Below are positions 18,368 to 27,111 of a DNA stretch of 64,000 nt, in pieces. The stretch comes from an uncultured Pelagibacteraceae bacterium. GTDB taxonomy: Bacteria > Pseudomonadota > Alphaproteobacteria > Pelagibacterales > Pelagibacteraceae. Position numbers and translations under genes: made by a program. The first letter of the stretch is position 1. Each line of letters starts with the position of its first letter. The stretch lies in contig CACOKI010000004.1 in assembly GCA_902627735.1 (NCBI GenBank), positions 1 through 64,000 on the forward strand, written 5' to 3'. Below the pieces are notes generated by a model. It was given only the letters and a program-made list of their open reading frames with translations, searched no databases and was not told the DNA's origin.

Positions 18368-18684
18368 TAAAGAGAGAAAGAAACGCCACAACCACAAGAA
18401 GATTTTGTTTGTGGGTTTGTTATTTTGAATTGTTCGCCAATAAGTTCTGAAACATAATCAATTTCTGATCCTTTAAGGAGATCTGCTGATGTTTTATCAA
18501 TTAGAATATTTTCAAAATTTAAATCATCTGCTGCTTTTTCTTTATCGAAAGTAAATTCATATTGAAAGCCCGAACAACCACCACCTTTAATAGCGATTCT
18601 AAAAAAAGACCCTTTATCTTTTTTAGATAAAAGATTATTGATCTGTTTTAAAGCTTTATCAGTAAATTTAATTTCTTTAATCAT
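18367..18684 (-). CDS. erpA: A-type iron-sulfur carrier/insertion protein (ErpA/IscA family)
   Basis: A 105-residue HesB/IscA-like protein that holds and delivers Fe-S clusters to apo-enzymes. The three cluster cysteines are present: C37 (G-G-G-C-S-G-F-Q-Y) and C97/C99 (S-S-C-G-C-G-V-S-F). Which A-type branch it belongs to (ErpA, IscA or SufA) cannot be fixed from sequence reading; the stand-alone position near xthA and dgt is usual for ErpA in alphaproteobacteria. Possible clients in this window include IlvD. It diverges from dgt across 50 bp. Confidence 0.88.
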   Translation of the reverse strand: MIKEIKFTDKALKQINNLLSKKDKGSFFRIAIKGGGCSGFQYEFTFDKEKAADDLNFENILIDKTSADLLKGSEIDYVSELIGEQFKITNPQTKSSCGCGVSFSL

Positions 18685-18734
18685 AATCGATCACTGGTAT
18701 TAGTAATATAATACTTAATATTTTAATTTAAAGA

Positions 18735-19853
18735 ATGAAAAAACAGTCAAACTTAGGTTTATTTAAAAGCAAAGGAAGAATTTTCAAAGAATCTCAATCA
18801 AAATATAGATCTCCTTTTCAGAGAGATAGAGATCGTATAGTCCATAGTGCCTCGTTTAGAAGATTGAAACATAAGACACAAGTTTTTGTTAACACCGAAG
18901 GAGATCACTATAGAACAAGAATTACTCATTCAATGGAAGTAGCTCAAATAGCAAGATCTATTTCTAGATATTTAAATTTAAATGAGGATTTAGCAGAAAC
19001 CTTAAGCCTTGCTCATGATTTGGGTCATACTCCATTTGGTCATGCTGGTGAAGACGCCTTAAATGAGTGTATGAATAAATATGGTGGATTTGATCATAAT
19101 TTGCAAACCTTAAGAATTGTAATGTTTTTAGAGAATAAATATCTAAAGTTTAAAGGATTAAATCTTTCTATAGAAACATTAGAAGGTTTATTAAAACATA
19201 ACGGTCCAATGAGTGATTTATATTTGTTAGACAATCTAATTGGTATTAAAAGATTTAATAAAAAAATTAAATTTGAAACTTATCCTTTTTTAGAAGCTCA
19301 AATTTCAGCAATTTCTGATGATATAGCCTATAACAATCACGATATTCAAGACGGAATAAATGCAAATTTATTTAGATTAGAAGAGTTAATTGAAATATCT
19401 TTCTTTAGAGATATTTACAAAAAATATAAAAAAAAAATTAATAAGACAAATTATAAAATAGTTATTTATCAGATTATAAGAGATTCAATTGATTTAATGA
19501 TTAAAGATTTGATAATAAATACAATGAAAAATCTAAAGAAATATAAAATTAAGACTCTAAAAGATATAATTAAAACTAATTATCTTATAGTAAATTTTTC
19601 TGATAAAATTAAAGACTCAGAAAAAGAAATAAAATATTTTTTAAAATCAAGAATGTATAATAATAAAAATGTATTAACGAAAAATAATAGAGGGAAGCTA
19701 ATTATAAAAAAACTATTTAAAAAGATAGAACTAAATCCAAAAAAATTTATTTCAAAAGAAGATTTAAATAAAGATAAGTATAGAGCAATATCTGATTTTA
19801 TTTCAGGTATGACCGATAGATATGCGATTAACCTTTATAACAATATTAAATGA
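18735..19853 (+). CDS. dgt: Deoxyguanosinetriphosphate triphosphohydrolase-like protein
   Basis: A 372-residue HD-domain phosphohydrolase that hydrolyses dNTPs to nucleosides and triphosphate. The metal-binding HD motif is intact: R-I-T-H-S at H65, L-A-H-D-L-G-H-T-P-F-G-H-A-G-E with H94, D95 and H103, and the later conserved I-S-D-D-I-A-Y-N-N-H-D. The N-terminal Y-R-S-P-F-Q-R-D-R-D-R-I-V-H-S-A-S-F-R-R-L-K-H-K-T-Q-V region is classic for the family. A TATAAT at 18707-18712 is a plausible -10. It overlaps argS by ATGA and starts the long forward run that ends with secF. Confidence 0.92.
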   Translation: MKKQSNLGLFKSKGRIFKESQSKYRSPFQRDRDRIVHSASFRRLKHKTQVFVNTEGDHYRTRITHSMEVAQIARSISRYLNLNEDLAETLSLAHDLGHTPFGHAGEDALNECMNKYGGFDHNLQTLRIVMFLENKYLKFKGLNLSIETLEGLLKHNGPMSDLYLLDNLIGIKRFNKKIKFETYPFLEAQISAISDDIAYNNHDIQDGINANLFRLEELIEISFFRDIYKKYKKKINKTNYKIVIYQIIRDSIDLMIKDLIINTMKNLKKYKIKTLKDIIKTNYLIVNFSDKIKDSEKEIKYFLKSRMYNNKNVLTKNNRGKLIIKKLFKKIELNPKKFISKEDLNKDKYRAISDFISGMTDRYAINLYNNIK

Positions 19854-21583
19854 ATATATTTGATCAATATTTAATCAGGATAAAAAAGATCCTTTTAGAT
19901 TTATCTCAAAAAGGGATGATTGAATTACCAAATGAACTAGAGGGAATTACTGCTGAAATTCCTCCTCCAAAATTTAATTGTGATATTTCAACCAATGTTG
20001 CAATGGTTTTATCAAAAATAAATAAGAAATCCCCAATTGAATTAGCTGAAACATTTGTCCCTTTATTAAAAAAAGATGATGATTTGATAAAACAAATAGA
20101 TGTAATAAAACCTGGATTTATAAACATCAAATTTAAACCAATTTTTTGGACAAATTTTATTAAAGAAATAATTAAAAATTCAAAAACATATGGAATTAAT
20201 ACCAATGAAAAAAAGAATAATTATCTTATTGAATTCGTATCTGCCAATCCTACAGGTCCATTACATGTCGGCCATTGTAGAGGTGCAATTTTAGGAGATG
20301 TTATAGCAAAACTTTTATCTTTTAATAAACATAAAGTTACTAAAGAATATTATGTTAATGATTATGGTAATCAAATTATAAATTTTACTAAATCAGTTTA
20401 TCTTAGAGTGAGAGAAATAAAGTTTAATGAACCATTTCCAAAAGATAATGAAGATTTATATCCAGGTGATTATCTAATCAATTTTGCAAATAATATTATT
20501 AATTCCAACAAAAATATGGATTTTGAAAATTTTGAAAAAATTTCAAATGAATTAACAGTTTTATCTACTGAGGAAGCACTAAAATTAATAAAAATGAATC
20601 TTAATAGTCTTGGTATTATTCATGATAATTTTGTAAGTGAAAAAAAACTTGTCTCAAATCAAGAAGTTCAAAAGGTAATAGATTATCTTCAAAAAAAAAA
20701 TTTTGTATATAAGGGCAAAATTAAAGCACCAGCTGGTGAAGACAATGATAATTGGGTTGAAAGAGAACAATTACTTTTTAAATCAACTGATTTTGGTGAT
20801 GATAAGGATAGAGCATTACAAAAATCAGATGGAGCCTGGACATACTTTGCAAGTGATGTTGCATATCATAAAAATAAATTAGATAGAAAATTTGATTATT
20901 TGATTAATATTTTAGGAGCAGATCATGCAGGATATATAAAAAGAATTTCATCATCTGTTGAGGCTTTATCAAGCTCTAAAGTAAAACTTATTTGCAAAGT
21001 AAGTCAATTAGTTAAATTAATTAAAGATAAGAAGCCTTTTAAAATGTCTAAAAGAAAAGGTGATTACATAACTGTTGATGACTTAATTAATGAAGTTGGT
21101 AAAGATGCAACAAGATTTATAATGTTGAACAGAAGTAGTGATGCAGAGTTAGATTTCGATTTTGATAGTGTGATTGAAAAATCTAAAGATAATCCATTAT
21201 ATTACGTTCAATATTGCTATGCTAGAATTTCTTCAATTTTTAGAAACCTAAATATTGATTTTACATCTAATATTGAAATTAAAGATTATAATTTTGAATA
21301 TTCAAACGATGAAATTAATATTTTAAAAAAAATATCTGAATGGCCTAAATGTATAGATACATCTATTAACAAACTTGAACCTCATAGAATACCTGTTTAT
21401 TTGTATGAATTAGCTTCTTTATTTCATTCATACTGGAATTTAGGTAAAGATAATCCAGAAAAAAGATTTATCAACAATGAAAAAAAAATTGATAATCAAA
21501 AATTAATTTTTCTTAAAGCAATTTCAAATGTTGTTAAATCTGGTATGGATATTGTTGGTGTTTCTACACCAGAAAAAATGTAA
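19850..21583 (+). CDS. argS: Arginyl-tRNA synthetase
   Basis: A 577-residue class I synthetase charging tRNA-Arg. The N-terminal domain (about 1-115) precedes the HIGH motif in S-A-N-P-T-G-P-L-H-V-G-H near residue 140 and the E-Y-Y-V-N-D-Y-G-N-Q block. A KMSKR-type loop is visible in F-K-M-S-K-R-K-G-D-Y, followed by the DALR anticodon-binding domain. Length is normal. The ATG overlaps the dgt stop, and its own stop overlaps the start of the next small gene by one base. Confidence 0.96.
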   Translation: MNIFDQYLIRIKKILLDLSQKGMIELPNELEGITAEIPPPKFNCDISTNVAMVLSKINKKSPIELAETFVPLLKKDDDLIKQIDVIKPGFINIKFKPIFWTNFIKEIIKNSKTYGINTNEKKNNYLIEFVSANPTGPLHVGHCRGAILGDVIAKLLSFNKHKVTKEYYVNDYGNQIINFTKSVYLRVREIKFNEPFPKDNEDLYPGDYLINFANNIINSNKNMDFENFEKISNELTVLSTEEALKLIKMNLNSLGIIHDNFVSEKKLVSNQEVQKVIDYLQKKNFVYKGKIKAPAGEDNDNWVEREQLLFKSTDFGDDKDRALQKSDGAWTYFASDVAYHKNKLDRKFDYLINILGADHAGYIKRISSSVEALSSSKVKLICKVSQLVKLIKDKKPFKMSKRKGDYITVDDLINEVGKDATRFIMLNRSSDAELDFDFDSVIEKSKDNPLYYVQYCYARISSIFRNLNIDFTSNIEIKDYNFEYSNDEINILKKISEWPKCIDTSINKLEPHRIPVYLYELASLFHSYWNLGKDNPEKRFINNEKKIDNQKLIFLKAISNVVKSGMDIVGVSTPEKM

Positions 21584-21846
21584 TGTTAAAAGAAGTAAAA
21601 TATTTTATATATATCTTTATCATCAGTTTCTTTGTATTTTTTACTGTAAAATATTACGTTTCTGATATTAATAAAAAGAATTTTTTTAGATCTAATAATA
21701 ATATTGACGAGAAAATTAATAAGTATTCTGAAAAATTACCTGTCTTAGAGGATAATACAAAAGATATTTTAGAATATGTTGAAGATACAAATCAAAAAAA
21801 GAAGAAAAAATTTAATTTCTGGAAATTGATCGAGGTTAATGATTAA
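21583..21846 (+). CDS. Small membrane-anchored protein in the SPOR-protein position
   Basis: An 87-residue protein with one N-terminal transmembrane helix (about residues 6-25) and a short charged periplasmic tail rich in Lys, Asp and Asn; no family recognised. In many alphaproteobacteria the gene between argS and nagZ encodes a large membrane-anchored SPOR-domain protein of cell division. Here the anchor topology is kept but no SPOR domain is present. It overlaps both argS (one base) and nagZ (eight bases), so it is retained in the operon. It may be a shrunken relic of that protein or a small protein with a residual anchor role. Confidence 0.65.
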   Translation: MLKEVKYFIYIFIISFFVFFTVKYYVSDINKKNFFRSNNNIDEKINKYSEKLPVLEDNTKDILEYVEDTNQKKKKKFNFWKLIEVND

Positions 21847-22786
21847 TCGTAGGGCATTTATCGTTGGTATTAAATCAACTAAACTTTCTAATAAAGAAAT
21901 ATCTTTTTTAAAAAAGTACAAACCTTGGGGTATAATTTTATTTACACGAAATATTAAAGATATTGGTCAAACATACAAACTTACTTCATCTATTAGGAAG
22001 ATATTTAAAGATAAAAAATATCCAATATTAATTGATCAAGAAGGTGGTAGAGTAAATAGATTAAAGAATATTATATCATTTAATAATTTGACTTCAGAAT
22101 TTTTTGGTGAAAAATTCATAAAAAATTTTAGAGAATTTAATTTCATATACAGTTTATTCATCGACAAAACATCTTATCTTTTAAAATCAATGGGAGTAAA
22201 CATCAACACATCTCCAGTTTTGGATTTAAGAGTTAAAGGAGCCTCAAATATAATCGGTGACAGATCCTTTTCAAAAGATCCTAAAATAGTTTCTAAAATT
22301 GGTGACCTTTGTATTAATAATTTCAAAAAAAATGGCATTGGTACAGTTATTAAGCATATTCCAGGTCATGGTCTTGCAAAAGTAGATAGTCATAATTTTA
22401 CGCCCATAGTTAACAAAAATTTAAGCTATTTAATTAAAAAAGATTTTATACCATTTAAAAATAAAAAAACTTTTTTTGCAATGACAGCACATATTATTTT
22501 TAATAAAATTGATAATCAAAATACAGTTACCCAATCCAAAAAATTAATTAAATTGATAAGACAAAAAATAGGTTTTAAAAATATCTTAATTTCTGATGAT
22601 TTATCCATGAAAAGTCTTAAGGGCAGTTTAGAAAAAAATACAATTAAAACGTTTAAAGCAGGTTGTAATATCGTTTTACATTGCAACGGAAACTTTAATG
22701 AAATGGAAATAGTTGGAAAAAATTCACCACTTATTGATAAATTTATTTTTAAAAAAACATCACAATTTTATGAAATTTTAAGTTAA
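21839..22786 (+). CDS. nagZ: Beta-N-acetylhexosaminidase (peptidoglycan recycling)
   Basis: A 315-residue glycoside hydrolase family 3 enzyme, normally cytosolic, that removes N-acetylglucosamine from imported muropeptides. Motifs: D-Q-E-G-G-R-V at 66-72, the K-H-I-P-G-H-G block at 172-178 followed by D-S-H at 183-185 (general acid/base loop), and nucleophile region S-D-D-L-S-M at 252-257. No signal peptide is seen. It is embedded between argS and scpA in the order conserved across alphaproteobacteria. Confidence 0.92.
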   Translation: MINRRAFIVGIKSTKLSNKEISFLKKYKPWGIILFTRNIKDIGQTYKLTSSIRKIFKDKKYPILIDQEGGRVNRLKNIISFNNLTSEFFGEKFIKNFREFNFIYSLFIDKTSYLLKSMGVNINTSPVLDLRVKGASNIIGDRSFSKDPKIVSKIGDLCINNFKKNGIGTVIKHIPGHGLAKVDSHNFTPIVNKNLSYLIKKDFIPFKNKKTFFAMTAHIIFNKIDNQNTVTQSKKLIKLIRQKIGFKNILISDDLSMKSLKGSLEKNTIKTFKAGCNIVLHCNGNFNEMEIVGKNSPLIDKFIFKKTSQFYEILS

Positions 22787-22795
22787 TATCAGTTA

Positions 22796-23536
22796 ATGAT
22801 TGCAAATGATTCATCTTTATTCAAAGTAGATGTAGATAATTACAAAGGTCCTTTGGATGTTCTGTTGGATTTGGCTAAAGCTCAAAAAGTTGATTTAGAA
22901 AAGATATCTATTACAAAACTAGCAGATCAATTTCATGAGTTTATCACAAAAGAAAAAAAGCTTAATTTAGAAATAGCATCTGAGTATCTTTTAATGGCTA
23001 CTTGGTTAGCATATTTAAAATCAAAATTATTATTACCTGGAACTCCTGAAGAAGAATTTAAAGTACAAGAAGTAGCTGAAAGATTGAAGCTTCAACTTAA
23101 AAAATTAGAATTAATTCGTTTATTATCTGAACAGATGTTAAAAAGAAAAAGACTTGGAAGAGAAATTAGAACCAGAGGGACAAAGTTAGGAACTCGTCAA
23201 ATTTATAATAGTGAATTAAAAGTAAATTTATTTGAATTACTTAAAGCATACTCAACAATACTTATGACAAAAGATTTTCAAAGAATTAATATTCCAAGAT
23301 TACCAGTCTTTACTACAGAAGAAGGAATAAAAACAATTAAAGATTTTTTTGGAAAACTTTTTGATTGGAAAAAATTAGATGAATTAATACCAGCCAATTT
23401 TAAAGAAGGAAAAAAATTTAAAAGAACTGGTAAAGCAGGAATATTTGCAGGTTCACTAGAACTTGTTAAAGAAGGTAATCTAAGTATTAAACAAAAAGAT
23501 CTTTTTGAGGATATTTATATTAAAGAAAATAAATGA
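22796..23536 (+). CDS. scpA: Segregation and condensation protein A
   Basis: A 246-residue kleisin that bridges the SMC ATPase heads and binds ScpB during chromosome condensation. The N-terminal F-K-V-D-V-D-N-Y-K-G-P-L-D-V-L-L-D-L-A block, the A-S-E-Y-L-L-M-A-T-W-L-A-Y-L-K-S-K-L-L-L-P region and a C-terminal winged-helix-like end match ScpA. The smc gene is outside the window. It overlaps scpB by four bases (ATGA). Confidence 0.93.
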   Translation: MIANDSSLFKVDVDNYKGPLDVLLDLAKAQKVDLEKISITKLADQFHEFITKEKKLNLEIASEYLLMATWLAYLKSKLLLPGTPEEEFKVQEVAERLKLQLKKLELIRLLSEQMLKRKRLGREIRTRGTKLGTRQIYNSELKVNLFELLKAYSTILMTKDFQRINIPRLPVFTTEEGIKTIKDFFGKLFDWKKLDELIPANFKEGKKFKRTGKAGIFAGSLELVKEGNLSIKQKDLFEDIYIKENK

Positions 23537-24231
23537 TTAAAAAAAAAATAAAGAACAAGAATAATATTATTACTTTTCCGTCTAAATTGACTCAGATAGA
23601 AAAAGAAATTGAAGGAATTATTTTTGCTGCAGCTGAACCTCTAGATATTGAAACTATTTCCAACAAAGTTTCAAAAAAAACAAATATAGAAAAATCTTTA
23701 GAAAAATTACAAAATGAATATTCACAAAGAGGAATAAATCTAGTTTGTATCAAAAATAAATGGTCTTTTAGGACATCACCTAATTTATCGAGTTTAATGT
23801 CACAAGAAAAAACTGTTGAAAAAAAATTGTCAAAAGCAGCAATAGAAACATTAGCTATTATAGTTTACCACCAACCTGTTACTAGAGCTGAAATAGAAGA
23901 AATAAGAGGTGTTGCGTTTGGAACAAATACACTTGAAATATTAATGGAACTCAATTGGGTAAAACCTGGTGGTCGAAAAGATGTTCCTGGAAAACCAATT
24001 CAATATGTAACTACTGATGATTTTTTAAGTCACTTTAATTTGCAAAAATTATCAGATTTACCTACAGTTGATGAACTGGGTGCAGCTGGACTAATAGATA
24101 GTACAAATATAGATAATGCTATTTTTGGAACTGGTAAATTTTATAAAGAAAAACAAGACGATAAAAAAGAGGATATTTATTCAAATATTGATGAAATGTT
24201 AGGTAGCACTCTAGATAAAGAAGAAAAATAA
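23533..24231 (+). CDS. scpB: Segregation and condensation protein B
   Basis: A 232-residue partner of ScpA. It has two winged-helix domains: the first from about residue 18 (I-E-K-E-I-E-G-I-I-F-A-A-A-E-P-L), the second with the highly conserved L-S-K-A-A-I-E-T-L-A-I-I-V-Y-H-Q-P-V-T-R-A-E-I-E-E-I-R-G-V region. The C-terminal ~35 residues are acidic and poorly conserved in type. A 72-nt gap without a clear promoter separates it from tatA. Confidence 0.93.
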   Translation: MIKKKIKNKNNIITFPSKLTQIEKEIEGIIFAAAEPLDIETISNKVSKKTNIEKSLEKLQNEYSQRGINLVCIKNKWSFRTSPNLSSLMSQEKTVEKKLSKAAIETLAIIVYHQPVTRAEIEEIRGVAFGTNTLEILMELNWVKPGGRKDVPGKPIQYVTTDDFLSHFNLQKLSDLPTVDELGAAGLIDSTNIDNAIFGTGKFYKEKQDDKKEDIYSNIDEMLGSTLDKEEK

Positions 24232-24303
24232 ATAATACGTCAGACTATCTAAACTACTAAAAAGTCACTTTTCATTATTACATAAAAAGGTTATAAGAAA
24301 CAT

Positions 24304-24513
24304 ATGAGCATTGGAATTTGGCAAATAGCAATAGTTGTTATACTTGTGGTATTATTATTTGGCAGGGGCAAAATATCTAGTCTAATGGGTGATGTTGCCA
24401 AAGGAATTAAAAGTTTTAAAAAAGGTATGGCATCAGATGTTACTGATGACAATGAACCTAAAAATATTTCCGAAAATAATAAAGATACAAATAATCCTAA
24501 CGATAAAGAATAA
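24304..24513 (+). CDS. tatA: Sec-independent translocase subunit TatA
   Basis: A 69-residue single-pass inner-membrane protein that forms the Tat pore. The order is a short periplasmic start (M-S-I-G-I-W-Q), one transmembrane helix, the F-G hinge (L-F-G-R-G-K-I), an amphipathic helix (residues about 24-42, with [16 protein letters not shown]) and an acidic tail. It heads tatA-tatB-tatC. Confidence 0.93.
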   Translation: MSIGIWQIAIVVILVVLLFGRGKISSLMGDVAKGIKSFKKGMASDVTDDNEPKNISENNKDTNNPNDKE

Positions 24514-24518
24514 ATCAC

Positions 24519-24740
24519 ATGCCTACTATTGGTTGGTTTGAGATTTTAATTGTAGTTGCAATTGCAATAGTTGTTTTGGGACCTAAAGATTTTCCAATTA
24601 TGTTAAAAAAGATTGGTTCTTGGATTGGAACTGCAAAAAGATACGTTAGCAATATTCAAAATGAGGTTTCTAATCTAGATATAGAGGAAACAGAAATAAA
24701 AGAAAAAAAAGATCCTAAAAATAAAGATAATGAAAAATGA
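24519..24740 (+). CDS. tatB: Sec-independent translocase subunit TatB
   Basis: A 73-residue TatA-related protein that, with TatC, binds twin-arginine signal peptides. The transmembrane helix follows M-P-T-I-G-W-F-E, with the characteristic hinge V-L-G-P-K-D-F-P and an amphipathic helix I-G-S-W-I-G-T-A-K-R-Y-V. Its charged tail is much shorter than in E. coli TatB (about 170 residues), a marked compaction. It overlaps tatC by 11 bases. Confidence 0.9.
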   Translation: MPTIGWFEILIVVAIAIVVLGPKDFPIMLKKIGSWIGTAKRYVSNIQNEVSNLDIEETEIKEKKDPKNKDNEK

Positions 24741-25500
24741 TGATAAAGATACTGGTTTTGTAAGCCATTTAGCTGAATTAAGAAAAAGATTAATTCATAG
24801 TTTTATATTTCTCATACTTTTTTTTGTTGGATGTTATTTTTTTGCAGAACATATTTATGGTTTTTTAGTTGAACCATATGCTAAAGCTGTAAAGGATGAT
24901 GAAAATAATAGAAGATTAATTTTTACAGCACTACAAGAAACATTTTTGACATATTTAAAAGTATCTTTTTTCACTGCTTTTTTTGTAACTTGTCCATTTA
25001 TATTAATGCAAATTTGGAAGTTTATAGCACCAGGTCTTTATAAACATGAAAAAGTTGCAATTTTACCTTATCTAATACTAACACCAATATTATTTTTTTT
25101 AGGAGGAATGTTGGTTTATTATTTGGTTATGCCATTGGCAATAAAGTTTTTTTTATCTTTTGAAAGCACTGGAATTTCTACAAATTTACCAATCCAATTA
25201 GAAGCAAAAGTTAACGAATATCTCTCATTAGTAATGAAACTGATATTTGCTTTTGGAATAAGTTTTCAACTTCCTGTTGTCTTAAGTTTATTGGCAAGAG
25301 TTGGTGTAGTTGATTCTGAATTTTTAAAAAATAGAAGAAAATATGTTATAGTTATAATTTTTGCAGCTGCTGCATTGTTAACACCACCAGATCCCATTAC
25401 TCAAATAGGTTTAGCAATTCCTTTACTTATTCTATATGAATTATCTATATTTTCAGTAAAATTTATTGAAAATAAAAAATTAAAAGATTCAGATGCATAA
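24730..25500 (+). CDS. tatC: Sec-independent translocase subunit TatC
   Basis: A 256-residue protein with six transmembrane helices, the twin-arginine signal receptor. Diagnostic blocks are F-V-S-H-L-A-E-L-R-K-R-L near the N-terminus, L-Y-K-H-E-K in the first cytoplasmic region, F-G-I-S-F-Q-L-P-V-V, and L-T-P-P-D-P-I-T-Q near the end. Candidate substrates include the twin-arginine lipoprotein-like M48 protease at 38.5 kb. It overlaps serS by eight bases. Confidence 0.95.
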   Translation: MKNDDKDTGFVSHLAELRKRLIHSFIFLILFFVGCYFFAEHIYGFLVEPYAKAVKDDENNRRLIFTALQETFLTYLKVSFFTAFFVTCPFILMQIWKFIAPGLYKHEKVAILPYLILTPILFFLGGMLVYYLVMPLAIKFFLSFESTGISTNLPIQLEAKVNEYLSLVMKLIFAFGISFQLPVVLSLLARVGVVDSEFLKNRRKYVIVIIFAAAALLTPPDPITQIGLAIPLLILYELSIFSVKFIENKKLKDSDA

Positions 25501-26752
25501 TTTAAAAGAAATTCGAAAAAATTATGAAAATTTTAAAAAGGCACTTCAAAAAAGATTTATTGATATTGATTTTGATGAACTCGCAAATTTAGATAAAAAT
25601 AATAGAGAACTCATTCAAAAAAAAGAAAATTTAGAAAAAGAAAAAAAAGATATATCAAAATCAAAAGATAAATCGTTATTTGAAAAATCTAAACAAATTT
25701 CTTTATCTATTGATAAAATAACTGAAGAACAAAATACAATAAAAGATAAGTTAGAAAAAATTTTATCTAAGATACCAAATATTCCTCATTCTGATGTACC
25801 TGTTGGAAAGGATGAAAACGACAATGTTGAAGTTTCAAAATCAGGCAAAATACCCGAATTTGATTTTAAACCCTTGTCCCATTATGAATTAGGAGAAAAA
25901 TTAAAAATGTTAGATTTTGATCTTGCTACCAAAACTACTGGTAGTCGGTTTGTATTTGTAAAAAATAAATTAGCTTTATTGGAAAGAGCATTATCTAATT
26001 TTATGTTAGATACTCATATTACTAAAAACGGATATGAAGAAATATCCCCTCCATTATTTGCTTCTGATAATACAATGTTTGGTACGGGTCAATTACCTAA
26101 ATTTGAAAATGATCAATTTGAAATTAAACTTGAAAAGGGAAGTGATAGAAAGTTTTTAATTCCTACAGCCGAAGTTATATTAACAAATATGGTAAAAGAT
26201 AAGATTGTTGATAAAAAGACCCTTCCATTAAGGTTTGTTGCATCTACTCCATGTTTTAGAAAAGAAGCAGGTAGTTATGGTAAAGATACTAAAGGAATGA
26301 TCAGACAGCATCAATTTTACAAAGTAGAGTTAGTTAGTATTGTGGAAAATACAAAATGTTTAGAAGAGTTAGAGAGAATGACAAATTGTGCAACAGATAT
26401 TTTAGATCTTTTAGAATTACCTTATAGAAAAATGATATTATGTAGTGGCGATATGGGTTTTAGTGCAGAAAAAACTTATGATATAGAGGTATGGCTACCA
26501 TCAGAAAATAGGTATAGAGAAATTTCTTCTTGCTCCTCATGTTCAACATTTCAGGGTGTCAGAATGAAATCAAGATATAAAGATGAAAACAAAGAAACAT
26601 TATTCGTTGGAACTTTAAATGGAAGTGGTTTGGCTATCGGAAGGACACTGATTGCTATTTTAGAAAATTATCAAGAAAAAGATGGTTCAATTAATATTCC
26701 AAAAGTTTTAAGACCTTATATGAATAATTTAGAAAAAATCACTCTCAATTAA
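25493..26752 (+). CDS. serS: Seryl-tRNA synthetase
   Basis: A 419-residue class II synthetase that charges tRNA-Ser and tRNA-Sec types. The N-terminal coiled-coil arm (about 30-100, dominated by Lys/Glu) reaches the long variable arm of tRNA-Ser, such as the one at 42.4 kb. The catalytic core has motif 2 (F-R-K-E-A-G-S-Y-G-K-D-T-K-G-M-I-R-Q-H-Q-F) and motif 3 (L-N-G-S-G-L-A-I-G-R-T-L). The genes surE and pcm, often found downstream in other alphaproteobacteria, are absent. Confidence 0.96.
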   Translation: MHNLKEIRKNYENFKKALQKRFIDIDFDELANLDKNNRELIQKKENLEKEKKDISKSKDKSLFEKSKQISLSIDKITEEQNTIKDKLEKILSKIPNIPHSDVPVGKDENDNVEVSKSGKIPEFDFKPLSHYELGEKLKMLDFDLATKTTGSRFVFVKNKLALLERALSNFMLDTHITKNGYEEISPPLFASDNTMFGTGQLPKFENDQFEIKLEKGSDRKFLIPTAEVILTNMVKDKIVDKKTLPLRFVASTPCFRKEAGSYGKDTKGMIRQHQFYKVELVSIVENTKCLEELERMTNCATDILDLLELPYRKMILCSGDMGFSAEKTYDIEVWLPSENRYREISSCSSCSTFQGVRMKSRYKDENKETLFVGTLNGSGLAIGRTLIAILENYQEKDGSINIPKVLRPYMNNLEKITLN

Positions 26753-26806
26753 AGTTGTTTTAATCTTATAGATGGTATAAATATTCATCATTAATTAAGG
26801 AGTTTT

Positions 26807-27094
26807 ATGGAAAGTTCAGGAATAGGTCAATTTATACCACTAATATTAATATTTGTTATTTTCTATTTTTTCTTGATAAGGCCACAACAAAAAAAAGTAA
26901 AAGAACATAAAGCTATGGTCGAAAGTTTGAAAAAGGGAGACAAAATTGTAACTTCAGGCGGTATAACTGGAACAATTACAAGAGTTGTTGATAATGACAA
27001 AATTGAAGTTGAAATAGCTGATAACGTTACAGTTGAAGTTATTAGAGGCACAGGTGTTCAAAGCCTAATGAATTCTCAAGAAGTTAAGAAATAA
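26807..27094 (+). CDS. yajC: Preprotein translocase accessory subunit YajC
   Basis: A 95-residue single-pass membrane protein of the SecDF-YajC holocomplex. A transmembrane helix (about 8-24) is followed by the signature F-L-I-R-P-Q-Q-K-K and a small soluble domain with K-G-D-K-I-V-T-S-G-G-I-T-G-T-I. AAGGAG six nucleotides upstream supports the start. secD begins 17 nt downstream. Confidence 0.94.
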   Translation: MESSGIGQFIPLILIFVIFYFFLIRPQQKKVKEHKAMVESLKKGDKIVTSGGITGTITRVVDNDKIEVEIADNVTVEVIRGTGVQSLMNSQEVKK

Positions 27095-27111
27095 TTTTCA
27101 TAGAAAATAAA

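Noticed and set aside
18368..18397. Ten extra N-terminal codons for xthA
   Set aside because: They overlap the erpA 3' end; the family N-terminus starts at the ATG at 18367, which also forms a TAATG junction.
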